Source: an uncultured Acetatifactor sp.
GTDB taxonomy: Bacteria; Bacillota; Clostridia; Lachnospirales; Lachnospiraceae
Length of the DNA stretch: 64,000 nt
Reading direction: 5' to 3'
NCBI GenBank assembly: GCA_910578185.1
Contig: CAJTPN010000001.1
Span: 9,496-73,495, forward strand
Shown: positions 34,928 through 43,729 of the stretch, piece by piece
How positions within the stretch are numbered: the first letter of the stretch is position 1
How the letters are laid out: every line of letters starts with the position of its first letter
Notes under the pieces: model-generated
What the model was told of the DNA's origin: nothing
The model's input: the letters and a program-made list of their open reading frames with translations, nothing else
The model's database searches: none
Program-made: the position numbers and the translations under genes

Positions 34928-36997
34928 ATGGATGACAGGGAGCTATTAAAGGAGCGTTATGGGCTTGTGCTGGAAAGAATCGGGCAGATTGCCGGGGAAC
35001 ATTTTGGGTTTCCCCAACTGGAGGCTTATTTTTCGTTCTGTGCGGAATTTTTGCTTATGATGGATGATACCATGAACTTTTTGGCGCAGGACGGATTGAG
35101 GAAGGCTTCTATTGAGGAGCTTTCGGAGAGAAACAGGGCTTTGTTTGCGGATATTCTGCCAAAGCATTATGAGACAAGTTATGGAAATCCGGAATTTGCC
35201 GTCAAAACGCTGGGAGTGGAACTGGGTGGAGAGCTATCTTTCCTTTATACGGAATTGCGCAGTGTTATCGGTTATGTCTACGAGGACAGACTGCATGACG
35301 TGGTTATTCGCATGGAATTGTTCGTGGAAGTATATACGGCGTTTCGCTATGCGGCGGATCAGGACGGGGGGCTTCCTTCCGGAGAGGATATCCGCAGAAT
35401 TCTTTATTGGTTTGTCAGTGATTATGCGGACATTGCGGCGGAGAACCGGCTGAAGAGACAGGTTTGTGCCGGGGACAGCTTCATGATCGGCAAGATTATG
35501 GAAAGCGATTTGACAGATGTGAGGTATCTGTATGGCTACGGTGAGTATGTGAGTGAAAATGAGTTGGAAACGGCGCGCTTTATGGCGGAACTTCCGGAGG
35601 AAACCATCAAAACCATGGCGGATACCTATACTGAGGGGTATCGCATTGGCTTTGAGGTGACGGGAAAGGATTTGTCCCGGAAGCAGACGGTGGCGCTGTT
35701 TTATCGGTTGGGATTTGAACGTATGATGCGTCGTGCAGTGGGAAATTTTGAGAAGATGGGCTTAAAGGCGCTGGCATTCCGCAAGGCTTACAGTGTGCTG
35801 GACAATAAGGATACGGGAGGGGGAGGCGTCCACGGGGGAATTCCCAACAGGCAGTTTGAATATGATCATAGAAACGACAAGGCGCTTTACCTGGACAAAA
35901 ATTATATCAACCGCAAATTGGAAGTGAGCCGAACCGCTTACGAGAAATACAAGGTCCAGGCAGGAGGGTATGCAGGGCCTGCCGTGGTGTCTACCTTCGG
36001 GGAGGCGGATTTTCAGCCTGTGGTAAAAAAAGAGGCTCTGCAGCTGAATCAGGAGCAGAATCGTCTATGGGTGGAGTACCGTTCCCAGACCGGTGCGCTG
36101 CAAAGGGAATATATTCCGGAGGAGGAGAGGAGCTTTACCATCATAGCGTTTCCGGTGCCTGAAATCGGCCCTGTGTTTGGGGAACTGTTCCGTGAGATCA
36201 TACGTATCAATACCCTTGACTATATGCTTTACCGCAGGGTGCAGCAGACGCTGATTGATACCCTGGACAGGGCGGATTATTGTGAGGTGAAGGGTTGTAA
36301 CGGCAATCGGACCGATTTGAGGATCAATTTGTACAAGCTATCGTCTCCCGAAAAGGAAACGATCTTTGAGAATTGTGTGGCGGATGTGAATATCCCTGTG
36401 GGGGAGGTATTTACATCCCCCGTGCTGGAAGGCACAAAGGGACTGCTTCATGTGAGTCGCGTCTTTCTGGACGGTCTGGAATTTCGGGATCTTGCCATAA
36501 CCTTTGAAGATGGTATGATAAAAGATTATCACTGTGCGAATTTCTCTTCAGAGGAGGAGAACAGAAATTTTATTCGAGAGAATATTCTTTTTCGACACAA
36601 CACGCTGCCCATGGGGGAATTTGCTATCGGCACCAATACTACCGCATATGTGGCGGCAAGGCGTCTGGGCGTGGAAGCCAAACTCCCCATATTGATTGCG
36701 GAAAAGATGGGGCCGCATTTTGCGGTGGGGGACACCTGCTATCCCCATGTGGAGGATATCAGGGTATACAATCCCGACGGCAAAGAAATTGTGGCAAAAT
36801 CTAACCGGATATCGGACTTAAGACACAACAGTCCTGGGGAGGCATATTTTAACTGCCATACGGATATTACCATTCCATATGATGAGCTCGGGGAGTTGAC
36901 CGCAGTAAAAGAAGACGGCGAACGCATTGTAATTATCAGGAACGGCAGGTTTGTGCTGCCCGGATGCGAGGAATTAAACGCAGCTTTTGAAAAATAG
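34928..36997 (+). CDS. M29-family aminopeptidase with long N-terminal extension
   Basis: A ~689-residue protein. The C-terminal ~330 residues look like the metal-dependent M29 aminopeptidases (AmpS/PepS type): NIPVGEVFTSPVLEGTKG with a metal-binding Glu, then MGEFAIGTN and AEKMGPHFAVGDTCY with the conserved Glu, His and Asp ligands. Family members are usually about 370-410 residues, so here some 300 residues are added at the N-terminus; that part is helical and matches nothing I recognise. There is no signal peptide. ATG 34928 is preferred; ATG 34907 is an alternative. The last gene before the purE promoter. Confidence 0.78.
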   Translation: MDDRELLKERYGLVLERIGQIAGEHFGFPQLEAYFSFCAEFLLMMDDTMNFLAQDGLRKASIEELSERNRALFADILPKHYETSYGNPEFAVKTLGVELGGELSFLYTELRSVIGYVYEDRLHDVVIRMELFVEVYTAFRYAADQDGGLPSGEDIRRILYWFVSDYADIAAENRLKRQVCAGDSFMIGKIMESDLTDVRYLYGYGEYVSENELETARFMAELPEETIKTMADTYTEGYRIGFEVTGKDLSRKQTVALFYRLGFERMMRRAVGNFEKMGLKALAFRKAYSVLDNKDTGGGGVHGGIPNRQFEYDHRNDKALYLDKNYINRKLEVSRTAYEKYKVQAGGYAGPAVVSTFGEADFQPVVKKEALQLNQEQNRLWVEYRSQTGALQREYIPEEERSFTIIAFPVPEIGPVFGELFREIIRINTLDYMLYRRVQQTLIDTLDRADYCEVKGCNGNRTDLRINLYKLSSPEKETIFENCVADVNIPVGEVFTSPVLEGTKGLLHVSRVFLDGLEFRDLAITFEDGMIKDYHCANFSSEEENRNFIRENILFRHNTLPMGEFAIGTNTTAYVAARRLGVEAKLPILIAEKMGPHFAVGDTCYPHVEDIRVYNPDGKEIVAKSNRISDLRHNSPGEAYFNCHTDITIPYDELGELTAVKEDGERIVIIRNGRFVLPGCEELNAAFEK

Positions 36998-37000
36998 TAG

Positions 37001-37029
37001 TTGCATACAAACGTATATTCCGTTAAACT
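37001..37029 (+). promoter_or_regulatory. Probable promoter of the pur operon
   Basis: TTGCAT at 37001-37006, a 17-bp spacer and TAAACT at 37024-37029. The leader runs about 170 bases and holds a hairpin repeat; no purine riboswitch core is visible. Confidence 0.5.
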
Positions 37030-37074
37030 ATAGTTATAAAAAGAAACAAAGAATCGGAATTGATATGGTCGTGT

Positions 37075-37198
37075 AGAGAAGAGACGAAACTGGAATAGTC
37101 TCGGAGCGAAAAGCGCCGGGAGGAATTTCAGACGCAGAAAGCGGATGAAATTTCTGCCAAGAAGGGGGCGCTGAAGAGAAGAGACGAAACTGGAATAG
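37075..37198 (+). repeat. Direct-repeat-flanked hairpin element in the purE leader
   Basis: A 24-bp sequence at 37075-37098 returns exactly at 37175-37198, a period of 100 bp. The 76 bp between them fold through AGCGCC (37112-37117) with GGCGCT (37167-37172) and a central near-palindrome around GAATTTC/GAAATTTC. The right copy ends one base before the GAGG part of the purE ribosome site. Confidence 0.65.
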
Positions 37199-37208
37199 GA
37201 GGCAATAC

Positions 37209-37739
37209 ATGCAGAAAGATGATAGGGCAAAGGTAGGCATTGTGATGGGCAGTGATTCCGATATGCCTGTTATGGCAAAGGCGGCAGATGTTTTGGAAAC
37301 TCTGGGGATTCCATATGAGATGTCAATTATCAGCGCTCACAGGGAACCGGATGTGTTCTTTGCGTATGCTAAGAGTGCGGAGGAGAAAGGGCTGAAAGTG
37401 ATCATTGCAGGAGCGGGTATGGCGGCGCATTTGCCGGGAATGTGCGCGGCGATTTTTCCCATGCCGGTGATAGGCATTCCGATGCATACCACGTCCCTGG
37501 GAGGAAGAGATTCCTTATATTCCATCGTACAGATGCCGTCGGGTATTCCGGTTGCCACGGTGGCAATTAACGGAGGTGTGAACGCAGGGCTCTTGGCGGC
37601 GAAAATTCTGGCGGTATCGGATCAGGAGCTTCTGGACAGGCTGAAGGCATACAGCTCCAGGCTGAAGGAACAGGTTGAGACAAAGGATGCCAGATTACAG
37701 GATCTGGGTTACAAGGCATATATGGAAGGAAACCGTTAA
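37209..37739 (+). CDS. purE: N5-carboxyaminoimidazole ribonucleotide mutase PurE
   Basis: A 176-residue enzyme that interconverts N5-CAIR and CAIR in purine synthesis. The class I signature MGSDSDMPVMAKA, the SAHREPD loop with its catalytic His, and GRDSLYSIVQMPSGIPVATV are intact. PurK, often paired with class I PurE, is not in this window. GGAGG lies ahead of ATG 37209. First gene of purE-purM-purN-purD. Confidence 0.96.
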   Translation: MQKDDRAKVGIVMGSDSDMPVMAKAADVLETLGIPYEMSIISAHREPDVFFAYAKSAEEKGLKVIIAGAGMAAHLPGMCAAIFPMPVIGIPMHTTSLGGRDSLYSIVQMPSGIPVATVAINGGVNAGLLAAKILAVSDQELLDRLKAYSSRLKEQVETKDARLQDLGYKAYMEGNR

Positions 37740-37789
37740 TGTAGTTGGAGGAAATGGATGTCCGACTGAGCGGGCAGGGAGGAAGAGAA

Positions 37790-38833
37790 ATGGATTACAA
37801 AAATGCCGGAGTGGATATTGAAGCGGGTTATCAGTCTGTGGAACTGATGAAGGAGCATGTCAAAAAGACCATGCGTCCGGAAGTGTTGGGAGGCCTGGGA
37901 GGCTTTTCCGGCGCGTTCTCAATGGAAGCCGTTAAAAATATGGAGAAGCCTACACTTTTGTCCGGTACGGACGGAGTGGGGACGAAACTGAAAATTGCGT
38001 TTTTAATGGATAAGCATGATACGATTGGCATCGACTGTGTGGCCATGTGTGTGAACGATGTGGCGTGTGCGGGAGGCGAGCCGTTGTTTTTCCTGGATTA
38101 CATAGCCTGCGGCAAGAATTATCCCGAAAAGATCGCTTTGATTGTCAAAGGGGTAGCGGAGGGCTGCGCTCAGGCCGGCGCAGCGTTGATAGGCGGTGAG
38201 ACGGCGGAGCACCCGGGGCTGATGCCGGAAGAGGAATATGATCTGGCAGGGTTTACGGTGGGCGTTGTGGACGAAAAGGACTTGATTACGGGAGGGGAGA
38301 TCAGGGAAGGAGATATTCTGATCGGTATCGCATCTTCCGGCGTGCATTCCAACGGATTTTCTCTTGTGAGAAAAGTGTTTCCCATGACCAGGGAGAGCCT
38401 GGACACCTATTATGAGGAATTGGGGACTACTTTGGGGGATGCGCTGCTTATGCCTACCAAGATATATGTGAAAGCGCTGAAGTCCGTGAAGGATGCGGGA
38501 GTCCGTATCAAGGGCTGCAGTCATATTACGGGCGGCGGTTTTTATGAGAACATTCCCAGAATGCTTCCCGATGGTATTCTTGCCAGGGTGGAGAAGGATA
38601 GTTATCAGGTTCCGGCTATTTTTAAGCTGCTACAGAAAACGGGCGGAATTGAGGATAAAATGATGTACAATACCTATAACATGGGATTGGGAATGGTGCT
38701 GGCAGTGGAGCCTTCGGATGTGGATAGGACCATGGAGGCGATCAGAGCGGCGGGTGAGATCCCTTATCAGGTAGGTCGTTGCGAAGCATGGAAAGGAGCT
38801 CCCGAAGGAGGGAAGGGAGTGGAATTATGCTGA
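37790..38833 (+). CDS. purM: Phosphoribosylformylglycinamidine cyclo-ligase PurM
   Basis: A 347-residue ATP-dependent enzyme closing the imidazole ring to give AIR. It begins MDYKNAGVDIEAGYQ, has LLSGTDGVGTKLKIA near 60 and the conserved GGETAEHPG and HITGGGFYENIPR motifs. ATG 37790 follows AGGGAGGAAG and replaces an in-frame TTG 15 codons earlier. Its stop lies inside purN, a 7-base overlap. Confidence 0.96.
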   Translation: MDYKNAGVDIEAGYQSVELMKEHVKKTMRPEVLGGLGGFSGAFSMEAVKNMEKPTLLSGTDGVGTKLKIAFLMDKHDTIGIDCVAMCVNDVACAGGEPLFFLDYIACGKNYPEKIALIVKGVAEGCAQAGAALIGGETAEHPGLMPEEEYDLAGFTVGVVDEKDLITGGEIREGDILIGIASSGVHSNGFSLVRKVFPMTRESLDTYYEELGTTLGDALLMPTKIYVKALKSVKDAGVRIKGCSHITGGGFYENIPRMLPDGILARVEKDSYQVPAIFKLLQKTGGIEDKMMYNTYNMGLGMVLAVEPSDVDRTMEAIRAAGEIPYQVGRCEAWKGAPEGGKGVELC

Positions 38834-39453
38834 GAATTGTGGTGTGTGTTTCTGGTGGAGGCACTAATCTGCAGGCGATTTTGGACGCTATGGACAGCGG
38901 TTTGATTACTAACACGGAAATAATAGCCGTTATCAGCAACAATGCCGGAGCAAAGGCACTGGACAGGGCGAGAGCCAGAAATATCCCGGCGATTTTAATG
39001 TCTCCAAAAGCCTATCCTGACAGGGAGGCTTTTAACGAGGCATTTACGGCAAGAATGTGTGAACTGGCGCCGGATCTGGTAGTGTTGGCCGGCTTCCTGG
39101 TGAAAATTCCGGTGCAGATGGTGGAACGTTTTGGTGGGCGAATCATAAATATTCATCCTTCGCTGATTCCGTCTTTCTGCGGTGTGGGATATTATGGATT
39201 AAAGGTACATGAAAAAGTGCTGGAGCGGGGTGTAAAGATAACGGGAGCAACGGTACATTTTATCAATGAGGAGATGGACGAAGGGCCTATCATCGCCCAG
39301 AAGGCGGTAACTGTGGAGGAGGGAGATACGCCGGAGCTTTTACAGCGCCGTGTCATGGAGCAGGCGGAGTGGATTCTATTGCCAAAGGCCATCGATGATA
39401 TTGCAAACGGAAGGATAAAAGTCAAGGACGGAAAAGTATATGGATGCTTATAG
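38827..39453 (+). CDS. purN: Phosphoribosylglycinamide formyltransferase PurN
   Basis: A 208-residue enzyme that transfers the formyl group from 10-formyl-THF to GAR. Features are VCVSGGGTNLQAILDA at the start, LAGFLVKIP, the active-site NIHPSLIP with catalytic Asn and His, and DEGPIIAQ with the catalytic Asp. The start is embedded in the end of purM (ATGCTGA), which implies coupled translation. The folate-dependent form fits an anaerobe with one-carbon metabolism. Confidence 0.95.
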   Translation: MLRIVVCVSGGGTNLQAILDAMDSGLITNTEIIAVISNNAGAKALDRARARNIPAILMSPKAYPDREAFNEAFTARMCELAPDLVVLAGFLVKIPVQMVERFGGRIINIHPSLIPSFCGVGYYGLKVHEKVLERGVKITGATVHFINEEMDEGPIIAQKAVTVEEGDTPELLQRRVMEQAEWILLPKAIDDIANGRIKVKDGKVYGCL

Positions 39454-39563
39454 CGCATACGGTTGAGGTTCGGATGACAAGGTATGGTCAGGAAAACGGA
39501 TTCGAACGAAAAGCCAAAGCAGGAGACAGGATAAAGACAGGAAGCGGGAAGAGAGGAAAAGCC

Positions 39564-40853
39564 ATGAAAGTATTGATCGTAGGCGGCGGCGGTCGGGAGC
39601 ACGCAATAGCAGTCAGCATGAAGAAGAGCAGCAGGGTTGAACAGCTTTACTGTGTTCCCGGAAATGCGGGAATTGCCCGGATTGCCGAGTGCGAATCTTC
39701 TATCGGTGTGATGGAATTTGACAAGATTGTTGCTTATGCCAAAGAAAAAGCGGTGGACTTGGTGTTTGTGGCACCGGATGATCCTTTGGCAGGGGGACTG
39801 GTGGATACATTGGAGGCGGAAGGATTTCGGGTGTTCGGGCCAAACAGGCGGGCGGCGATCCTGGAGGCAAGCAAGGCATTCTCCAAGGACTTGATGAAAA
39901 AATACCATATTCCCACGGCAGATTATGAAATTTTTGACGATCCTCAAAAGGCGCTTGACTATCTGGAGACGGCTGCAATGCCCATCGTGCTCAAGGCGGA
40001 CGGCTTGGCACTTGGCAAGGGCGTGCTGATCTGCAATACGCTGGAGGAGGCGAGAGCCGGCGTGAAGGAGATTATGCAGGATAAACATTTTGGCAGTGCG
40101 GGGAATTTGCTGGTGATAGAAGAGTTTATGACCGGCAGAGAAGTATCGGTGCTGGCTTTTGTGGACGGAAAGACCATTAAGCCCATGGCTTCCGCCCAGG
40201 ACCATAAGAGGGCGCGGGATGGGGACGAAGGTCCTAATACGGGCGGGATGGGGAATTTCTCACCCAGTCCCTTTTATACAGAGGAAGTGGATGCCTTTTG
40301 CCGGAAGTACATATATCAGCCCACGGTGGATGCCATGGCAGCGGAAGAAAGAGAGTTTAAGGGAGTAATTTTCTTTGGATTGATGTTGACGCCCAATGGG
40401 CCTAAAGTGTTGGAATACAATGCAAGGTTTGGCGATCCGGAGGCGCAGGTGGTGCTTTGCAGGATGGAGAATGACCTTCTGGATGTGGTGGAAGCATGCA
40501 TTGACGGAACCTTGGATAAGATAGATCTGCGTTTTGAGAAGGATGCTGCGGTCTGTGTGGTGCTTGCATCGGAAGGATATCCGGTATCCTACGATAAGGG
40601 CTTTGAGATCACAGGATTGGAACGGTTTGAGAATAGGGATGACTACTATTGCTTTCATGCGGGGAGCAAATTTGATAAAGAAGGCCGTGTGGTAACAAAC
40701 GGAGGTCGTGTGCTTGGTGTGACGGCCAAGGGCGCTACATTGCAAGAGGCTCGGGAAAAGGCGTATAAAGCTACGGAATGGGTATCCTTTGCCAATAAAT
40801 ATATGCGGTATGATATTGGCAAGGCTATCGAGGAAGCACCTGTTTGGCAGTGA
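39564..40853 (+). CDS. purD: Phosphoribosylamine-glycine ligase PurD
   Basis: A 429-residue ATP-grasp ligase forming GAR from phosphoribosylamine, glycine and ATP. It starts MKVLIVGGGGREHAIA, and shows VLKADGLALGKGV, GREVSVLAFVDG and the metal/ATP motif LEYNARFGDPEAQVVL. The start at 39564 has GAGAGGAAAA upstream; the 40 codons before it are unlike the family. Last gene of the pur cluster here; purF, purH, purL and purC are not in the window. Confidence 0.96.
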   Translation: MKVLIVGGGGREHAIAVSMKKSSRVEQLYCVPGNAGIARIAECESSIGVMEFDKIVAYAKEKAVDLVFVAPDDPLAGGLVDTLEAEGFRVFGPNRRAAILEASKAFSKDLMKKYHIPTADYEIFDDPQKALDYLETAAMPIVLKADGLALGKGVLICNTLEEARAGVKEIMQDKHFGSAGNLLVIEEFMTGREVSVLAFVDGKTIKPMASAQDHKRARDGDEGPNTGGMGNFSPSPFYTEEVDAFCRKYIYQPTVDAMAAEEREFKGVIFFGLMLTPNGPKVLEYNARFGDPEAQVVLCRMENDLLDVVEACIDGTLDKIDLRFEKDAAVCVVLASEGYPVSYDKGFEITGLERFENRDDYYCFHAGSKFDKEGRVVTNGGRVLGVTAKGATLQEAREKAYKATEWVSFANKYMRYDIGKAIEEAPVWQ

Positions 40854-40953
40854 TACCGGTTTTTGTGGGCGAATACGCTGTACGGAAGCAAGTAAATGAC
40901 CGATGACCCTTCCTTCACGGAGAAAGGGCAGCAATATAAGGGGAGGTAATCAT

Positions 40954-41415
40954 ATGGAAAGGAAAAGTCTTGGCTCGATGGATATGTACAACATTCCACG
41001 TGTGTGTAAGGCATGTGGAGGTGTCATGATATTCAAAGGGGTTGGAGAATATCGATGTGAAAACTGCCAGGAAGTTGATTATGACGATTACGGAAAAGTA
41101 AGGCTTTATATTGAAGAGCATAGGGGAGCTACGGCCGCACAGATCGAACAGGCGGTGGGAGTACCGCAGCGTACCATCAGGCGCCTTTTGAAGGATGGCA
41201 GGATTGAGGTGGCGGAGGGATCTAAAACATTTCTGCGCTGTGAAATTTGCGGTAAGTCGATTCGCTCCGGTCAGTATTGTCCTGAGTGTGAAATTAAGGT
41301 ACATCGTAATCTGGAAGCCCAGCAGAGGGATCTGCTGCGCAAGAATGAACATGGTTTTGGGATGGATGTGAAGGATAGCAGCGAGGGCCAAAAGAGATTT
41401 AAACGCGAACGCTAG
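40954..41415 (+). CDS. Zinc-ribbon / helix-turn-helix protein
   Basis: A 153-residue protein with two cysteine pairs near the N-terminus (CKACG and CENCQ), a central helix-turn-helix-like segment (ATAAQIEQAVGVPQRTIRRLLKDGRIEV) and two more pairs (CEICG and CPECE), then a basic, charged tail. The layout recalls the YvyF-like flagellar-operon proteins and MerR-like Lachnospiraceae regulators, but no flagellar gene is nearby. A strong GGGAGG stands 9 bases before the ATG. It probably binds zinc and nucleic acid; the target is unknown. Confidence 0.7.
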   Translation: MERKSLGSMDMYNIPRVCKACGGVMIFKGVGEYRCENCQEVDYDDYGKVRLYIEEHRGATAAQIEQAVGVPQRTIRRLLKDGRIEVAEGSKTFLRCEICGKSIRSGQYCPECEIKVHRNLEAQQRDLLRKNEHGFGMDVKDSSEGQKRFKRER

Positions 41416-41476
41416 AACCGGGGTATATCATTTAAAGACGTGCCTCGGAGTGGGAAAAATAGAGCGGAGAAAGATT

Positions 41477-43084
41477 ATGAGAGAAGAACAAGTGAGAAGT
41501 TGGACGAGAAGATTTTTGTTGGGAGCGCTTACTCTGATGTTGGTATTGACGTTCGGGTGCCTTGGGACATTCATAAGCCATGCCGAGAGTCAGGGGACAA
41601 TCATTGCACCTAAAGGCGCGGTGATTCGTAAAGAGCCCAATACTTCCAGTGAGAAAGTTGGAAGTGTGGGGAAGGGCAAGGAAGTTACGGTGTTGGAAAA
41701 GGTTGACGGCACCAACGGAACCCTTCCGTGGTATCAGATCAAAGCGGACTCTATGACGGGATATGTCCGGTCGGATTTGATTGAAGTAAAGGAGGAACCT
41801 GCGGGCAACGAGGAACCTCCGGCGGTGGTGACGCCCATGGATCCTGTCAATGCCACGGTGAAAGGTGATGGTCGTGTGCGTGCCAATGCGTCCGTTACCA
41901 GTCAGATCGTTGCCGAAGTGCCGGCGGGACTGGTATTGACGGTTACGGGAGAGGCGAAGGATGCGGAGGGAGCGTCTTGGTATCAGGTAAGCTATAATAC
42001 GGAAGATTCACAGGTGACGGGGTTTATTCGCTGGGATTATGTGGAGATGGCTCCCCAGGAGACGCCTCCTGTGCAGACGGAAGATCCGGGAACACAGGAA
42101 CCTGCCCCGCAGACGGGACCTTATCAGCTGATTTTTCAGGATGAAGATTGGTGTCTTTATGACATGGAGCTGGAAAAAGGATATAAAGTAAAGGATCTTT
42201 TTGGGGCGGCGCAAAATGTGACTACTTATTCCGAGATGTATCAGAACCTGGAGGCTGACGCAAAGAATCAAAAGATTATTGTAATCATACTGGTATTTTT
42301 GCTGGTAGCGGCAGTGGCGGCAATCGCATTTTTGGTGTTTAAGATTAGGGATATGATGGATGCCGCATATTTCAGTGAAGTGGAAAACGATACGCTGCGT
42401 AAGAAAAAGGCTTCAGCAGGTCAGGGCGGAGGCCAAAAGGTGATGCATACAGTGGGAACCTCCAATCCACAGCCAAGAAACGGAGGAAGACCTGCAGGAG
42501 CATCTCAGAGCCCCAGACCCGCAGGAAATTCCCAGGGAGGAAGGCCCGCCGGAGCGTCTCAGGGCCCAAGGCCTGTAGGTACCCTCCAGGGAGGAAGACC
42601 CACCGGAGCACCCCAGGGGCCCAGACCCGCCGGAGCGCCTCAGGGAGGAAGACCAGTGGGAGCTCCTCAGGGGCCCAGACCCGCCGGAGCGTCTCAGGGA
42701 GGGAGACCTGCGGGAGCACCCCAGGGTTCCAGGCCTGCAGGCGCCCCCCAGGGAGGGAGGCCCACTGGAGCACCCCAGAGTCCCAGGCCCACAGGCACTC
42801 CCCAGGGAGGAAGGCCTACCGGAGCATCTCAGGGAGGAAGGCCAACAGGAACCCCTCAAGGAAGAACGCCGGGTATGCCCCAGGGCGCGCAACCGGCAGG
42901 AGAGCCACAGGAAAAGAGGCAGTCAGGTGCGCCTCAGGGAGCTCGCCCAGTTCAGGACGGGGGGAAAAAGCAGCCGAAAAACAATCAGCAGGCGGGAGGA
43001 TGGCAGTCTAAAAACTTCATGGCGGAGGATGAAGACGAATTTGAATTTGATTTTCTGAATTATGAGTCTGATGATCAGCAATAA
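41477..43084 (+). CDS. SH3-domain membrane protein with Gly/Arg/Pro repeat tract
   Basis: A 535-residue protein: signal or anchor segment at 15-38 (FLLGALTLMLVLTFGCLGTF), two bacterial SH3 domains at about 42-105 and 128-195 (GAVIRKEPNTSSEKVGSVGKGKEVTV; VRANASVTSQIVAEVPAGLV), a membrane helix at 266-288, then a cytoplasmic tail. The tail holds fourteen 9-residue repeats of the form GGRPAGAPQ / GPRPAGAPQ at residues 336-461 and ends in an Asp/Glu-rich stretch. SH3 domains of this kind often bind peptidoglycan. ATG 41477 follows GCGGAGAAAG. The tail's role is unknown; it is proline-rich, basic and probably disordered. Confidence 0.75.
   Translation: MREEQVRSWTRRFLLGALTLMLVLTFGCLGTFISHAESQGTIIAPKGAVIRKEPNTSSEKVGSVGKGKEVTVLEKVDGTNGTLPWYQIKADSMTGYVRSDLIEVKEEPAGNEEPPAVVTPMDPVNATVKGDGRVRANASVTSQIVAEVPAGLVLTVTGEAKDAEGASWYQVSYNTEDSQVTGFIRWDYVEMAPQETPPVQTEDPGTQEPAPQTGPYQLIFQDEDWCLYDMELEKGYKVKDLFGAAQNVTTYSEMYQNLEADAKNQKIIVIILVFLLVAAVAAIAFLVFKIRDMMDAAYFSEVENDTLRKKKASAGQGGGQKVMHTVGTSNPQPRNGGRPAGASQSPRPAGNSQGGRPAGASQGPRPVGTLQGGRPTGAPQGPRPAGAPQGGRPVGAPQGPRPAGASQGGRPAGAPQGSRPAGAPQGGRPTGAPQSPRPTGTPQGGRPTGASQGGRPTGTPQGRTPGMPQGAQPAGEPQEKRQSGAPQGARPVQDGGKKQPKNNQQAGGWQSKNFMAEDEDEFEFDFLNYESDDQQ
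42482..42859 (+). repeat. Tandem 27-bp coding repeat, 14 units
   Basis: Fourteen consecutive 27-bp units encode 9-residue repeats; the first twelve alternate as two types, giving a 54-bp higher-order period (GGRPxGxxQ then GPRPxGxxQ or a near variant). Such tracts often change copy number by slippage or recombination. Confidence 0.85.
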
Positions 43085-43099
43085 GGAAATATTTAAGTC

Positions 43100-43144
43100 A
43101 AAACAGGGAATATTCCTTTAGGGAGAAGGGATACTCCCTGTTTT
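43100..43144 (+). terminator. Terminator after the SH3 protein gene
   Basis: AAAACAGGGA pairs with TCCCTGTTTT, with a second small stem in the loop; the 3' arm provides the T-run. Confidence 0.7.
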
Positions 43145-43191
43145 AACGGTATGGAAAATTCTAAAAAAGCTCTAAACTTTTGTATCCTTAG

Positions 43192-43220
43192 TTGACAGTA
43201 TCCGGCGGTTGGTCTATGAT
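43192..43220 (+). promoter_or_regulatory. Sigma-A promoter for the gntR-clpC unit
   Basis: TTGACA at 43192-43197, a 17-bp spacer and TATGAT at 43215-43220, close to consensus. No CtsR heptad repeat is visible around it. Confidence 0.8.
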
Positions 43221-43254
43221 TTAAACGGAATATTATGCGGCGGGGAGGTTATAT

Positions 43255-43653
43255 ATGATGATTGAAATTGATTTTAACAGTGATGAAGCGTTATATCTGC
43301 AGCTTCGCAATCAGATAATCATAGGGATTGCAACCTCCCAGTTTCAGGATGGGGATTCGCTTCCCAGCGTGCGTCAGCTGGCAGAGACCATTGGCATCAA
43401 TATGCACACGGTAAATAAAGCTTATACGGTTTTAAAACAGGAGGGGTTTGTCAGAGTTGACAGGAGAAAAGGGGCGGTGATTGCCGTTGACATTGACAAG
43501 ATGAGAACTTTGGCAGAACTGAAGAAGGAGCTGCAGGTTATTTTGGCCAAGAGCAGCTGTAAGAATATTTCCAAAGAAGAGATTCATGAGCTGATTGAGG
43601 AAATATACGAAGGATATGCTGCCGTTGGAGATGCGGATTGTCCCCGGGGCTAA
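43255..43653 (+). CDS. GntR-family regulator, YtrA subfamily
   Basis: A 132-residue regulator. The winged helix of the GntR family spans 10-75 (EALYLQLRNQIIIGIATSQFQDGDSLPSVRQLAETIGINMHTVNKAY is the region; key parts LPSVRQLA and NMHTVNKAY). Only about 45 residues follow, so there is no large effector domain, as in YtrA. YtrA-type regulators usually control ABC transporter genes, but the next gene is clpC, 76 bp downstream. It occupies the place where ctsR-mcsA-mcsB precede clpC in many Firmicutes. Confidence 0.88.
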   Translation: MMIEIDFNSDEALYLQLRNQIIIGIATSQFQDGDSLPSVRQLAETIGINMHTVNKAYTVLKQEGFVRVDRRKGAVIAVDIDKMRTLAELKKELQVILAKSSCKNISKEEIHELIEEIYEGYAAVGDADCPRG

Positions 43654-43729
43654 AGGGACTTTGCCATTGGAATAAGGGCAAGTGCCTGAAATTATTGTTG
43701 GGAAGGTTAAAAGAAAAGAGGAAAAAGAT

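Noticed and set aside
37030..37208. Purine riboswitch upstream of purE
   Set aside because: The conserved core and three-way junction sequences are absent; the structure seen is the direct-repeat hairpin element.
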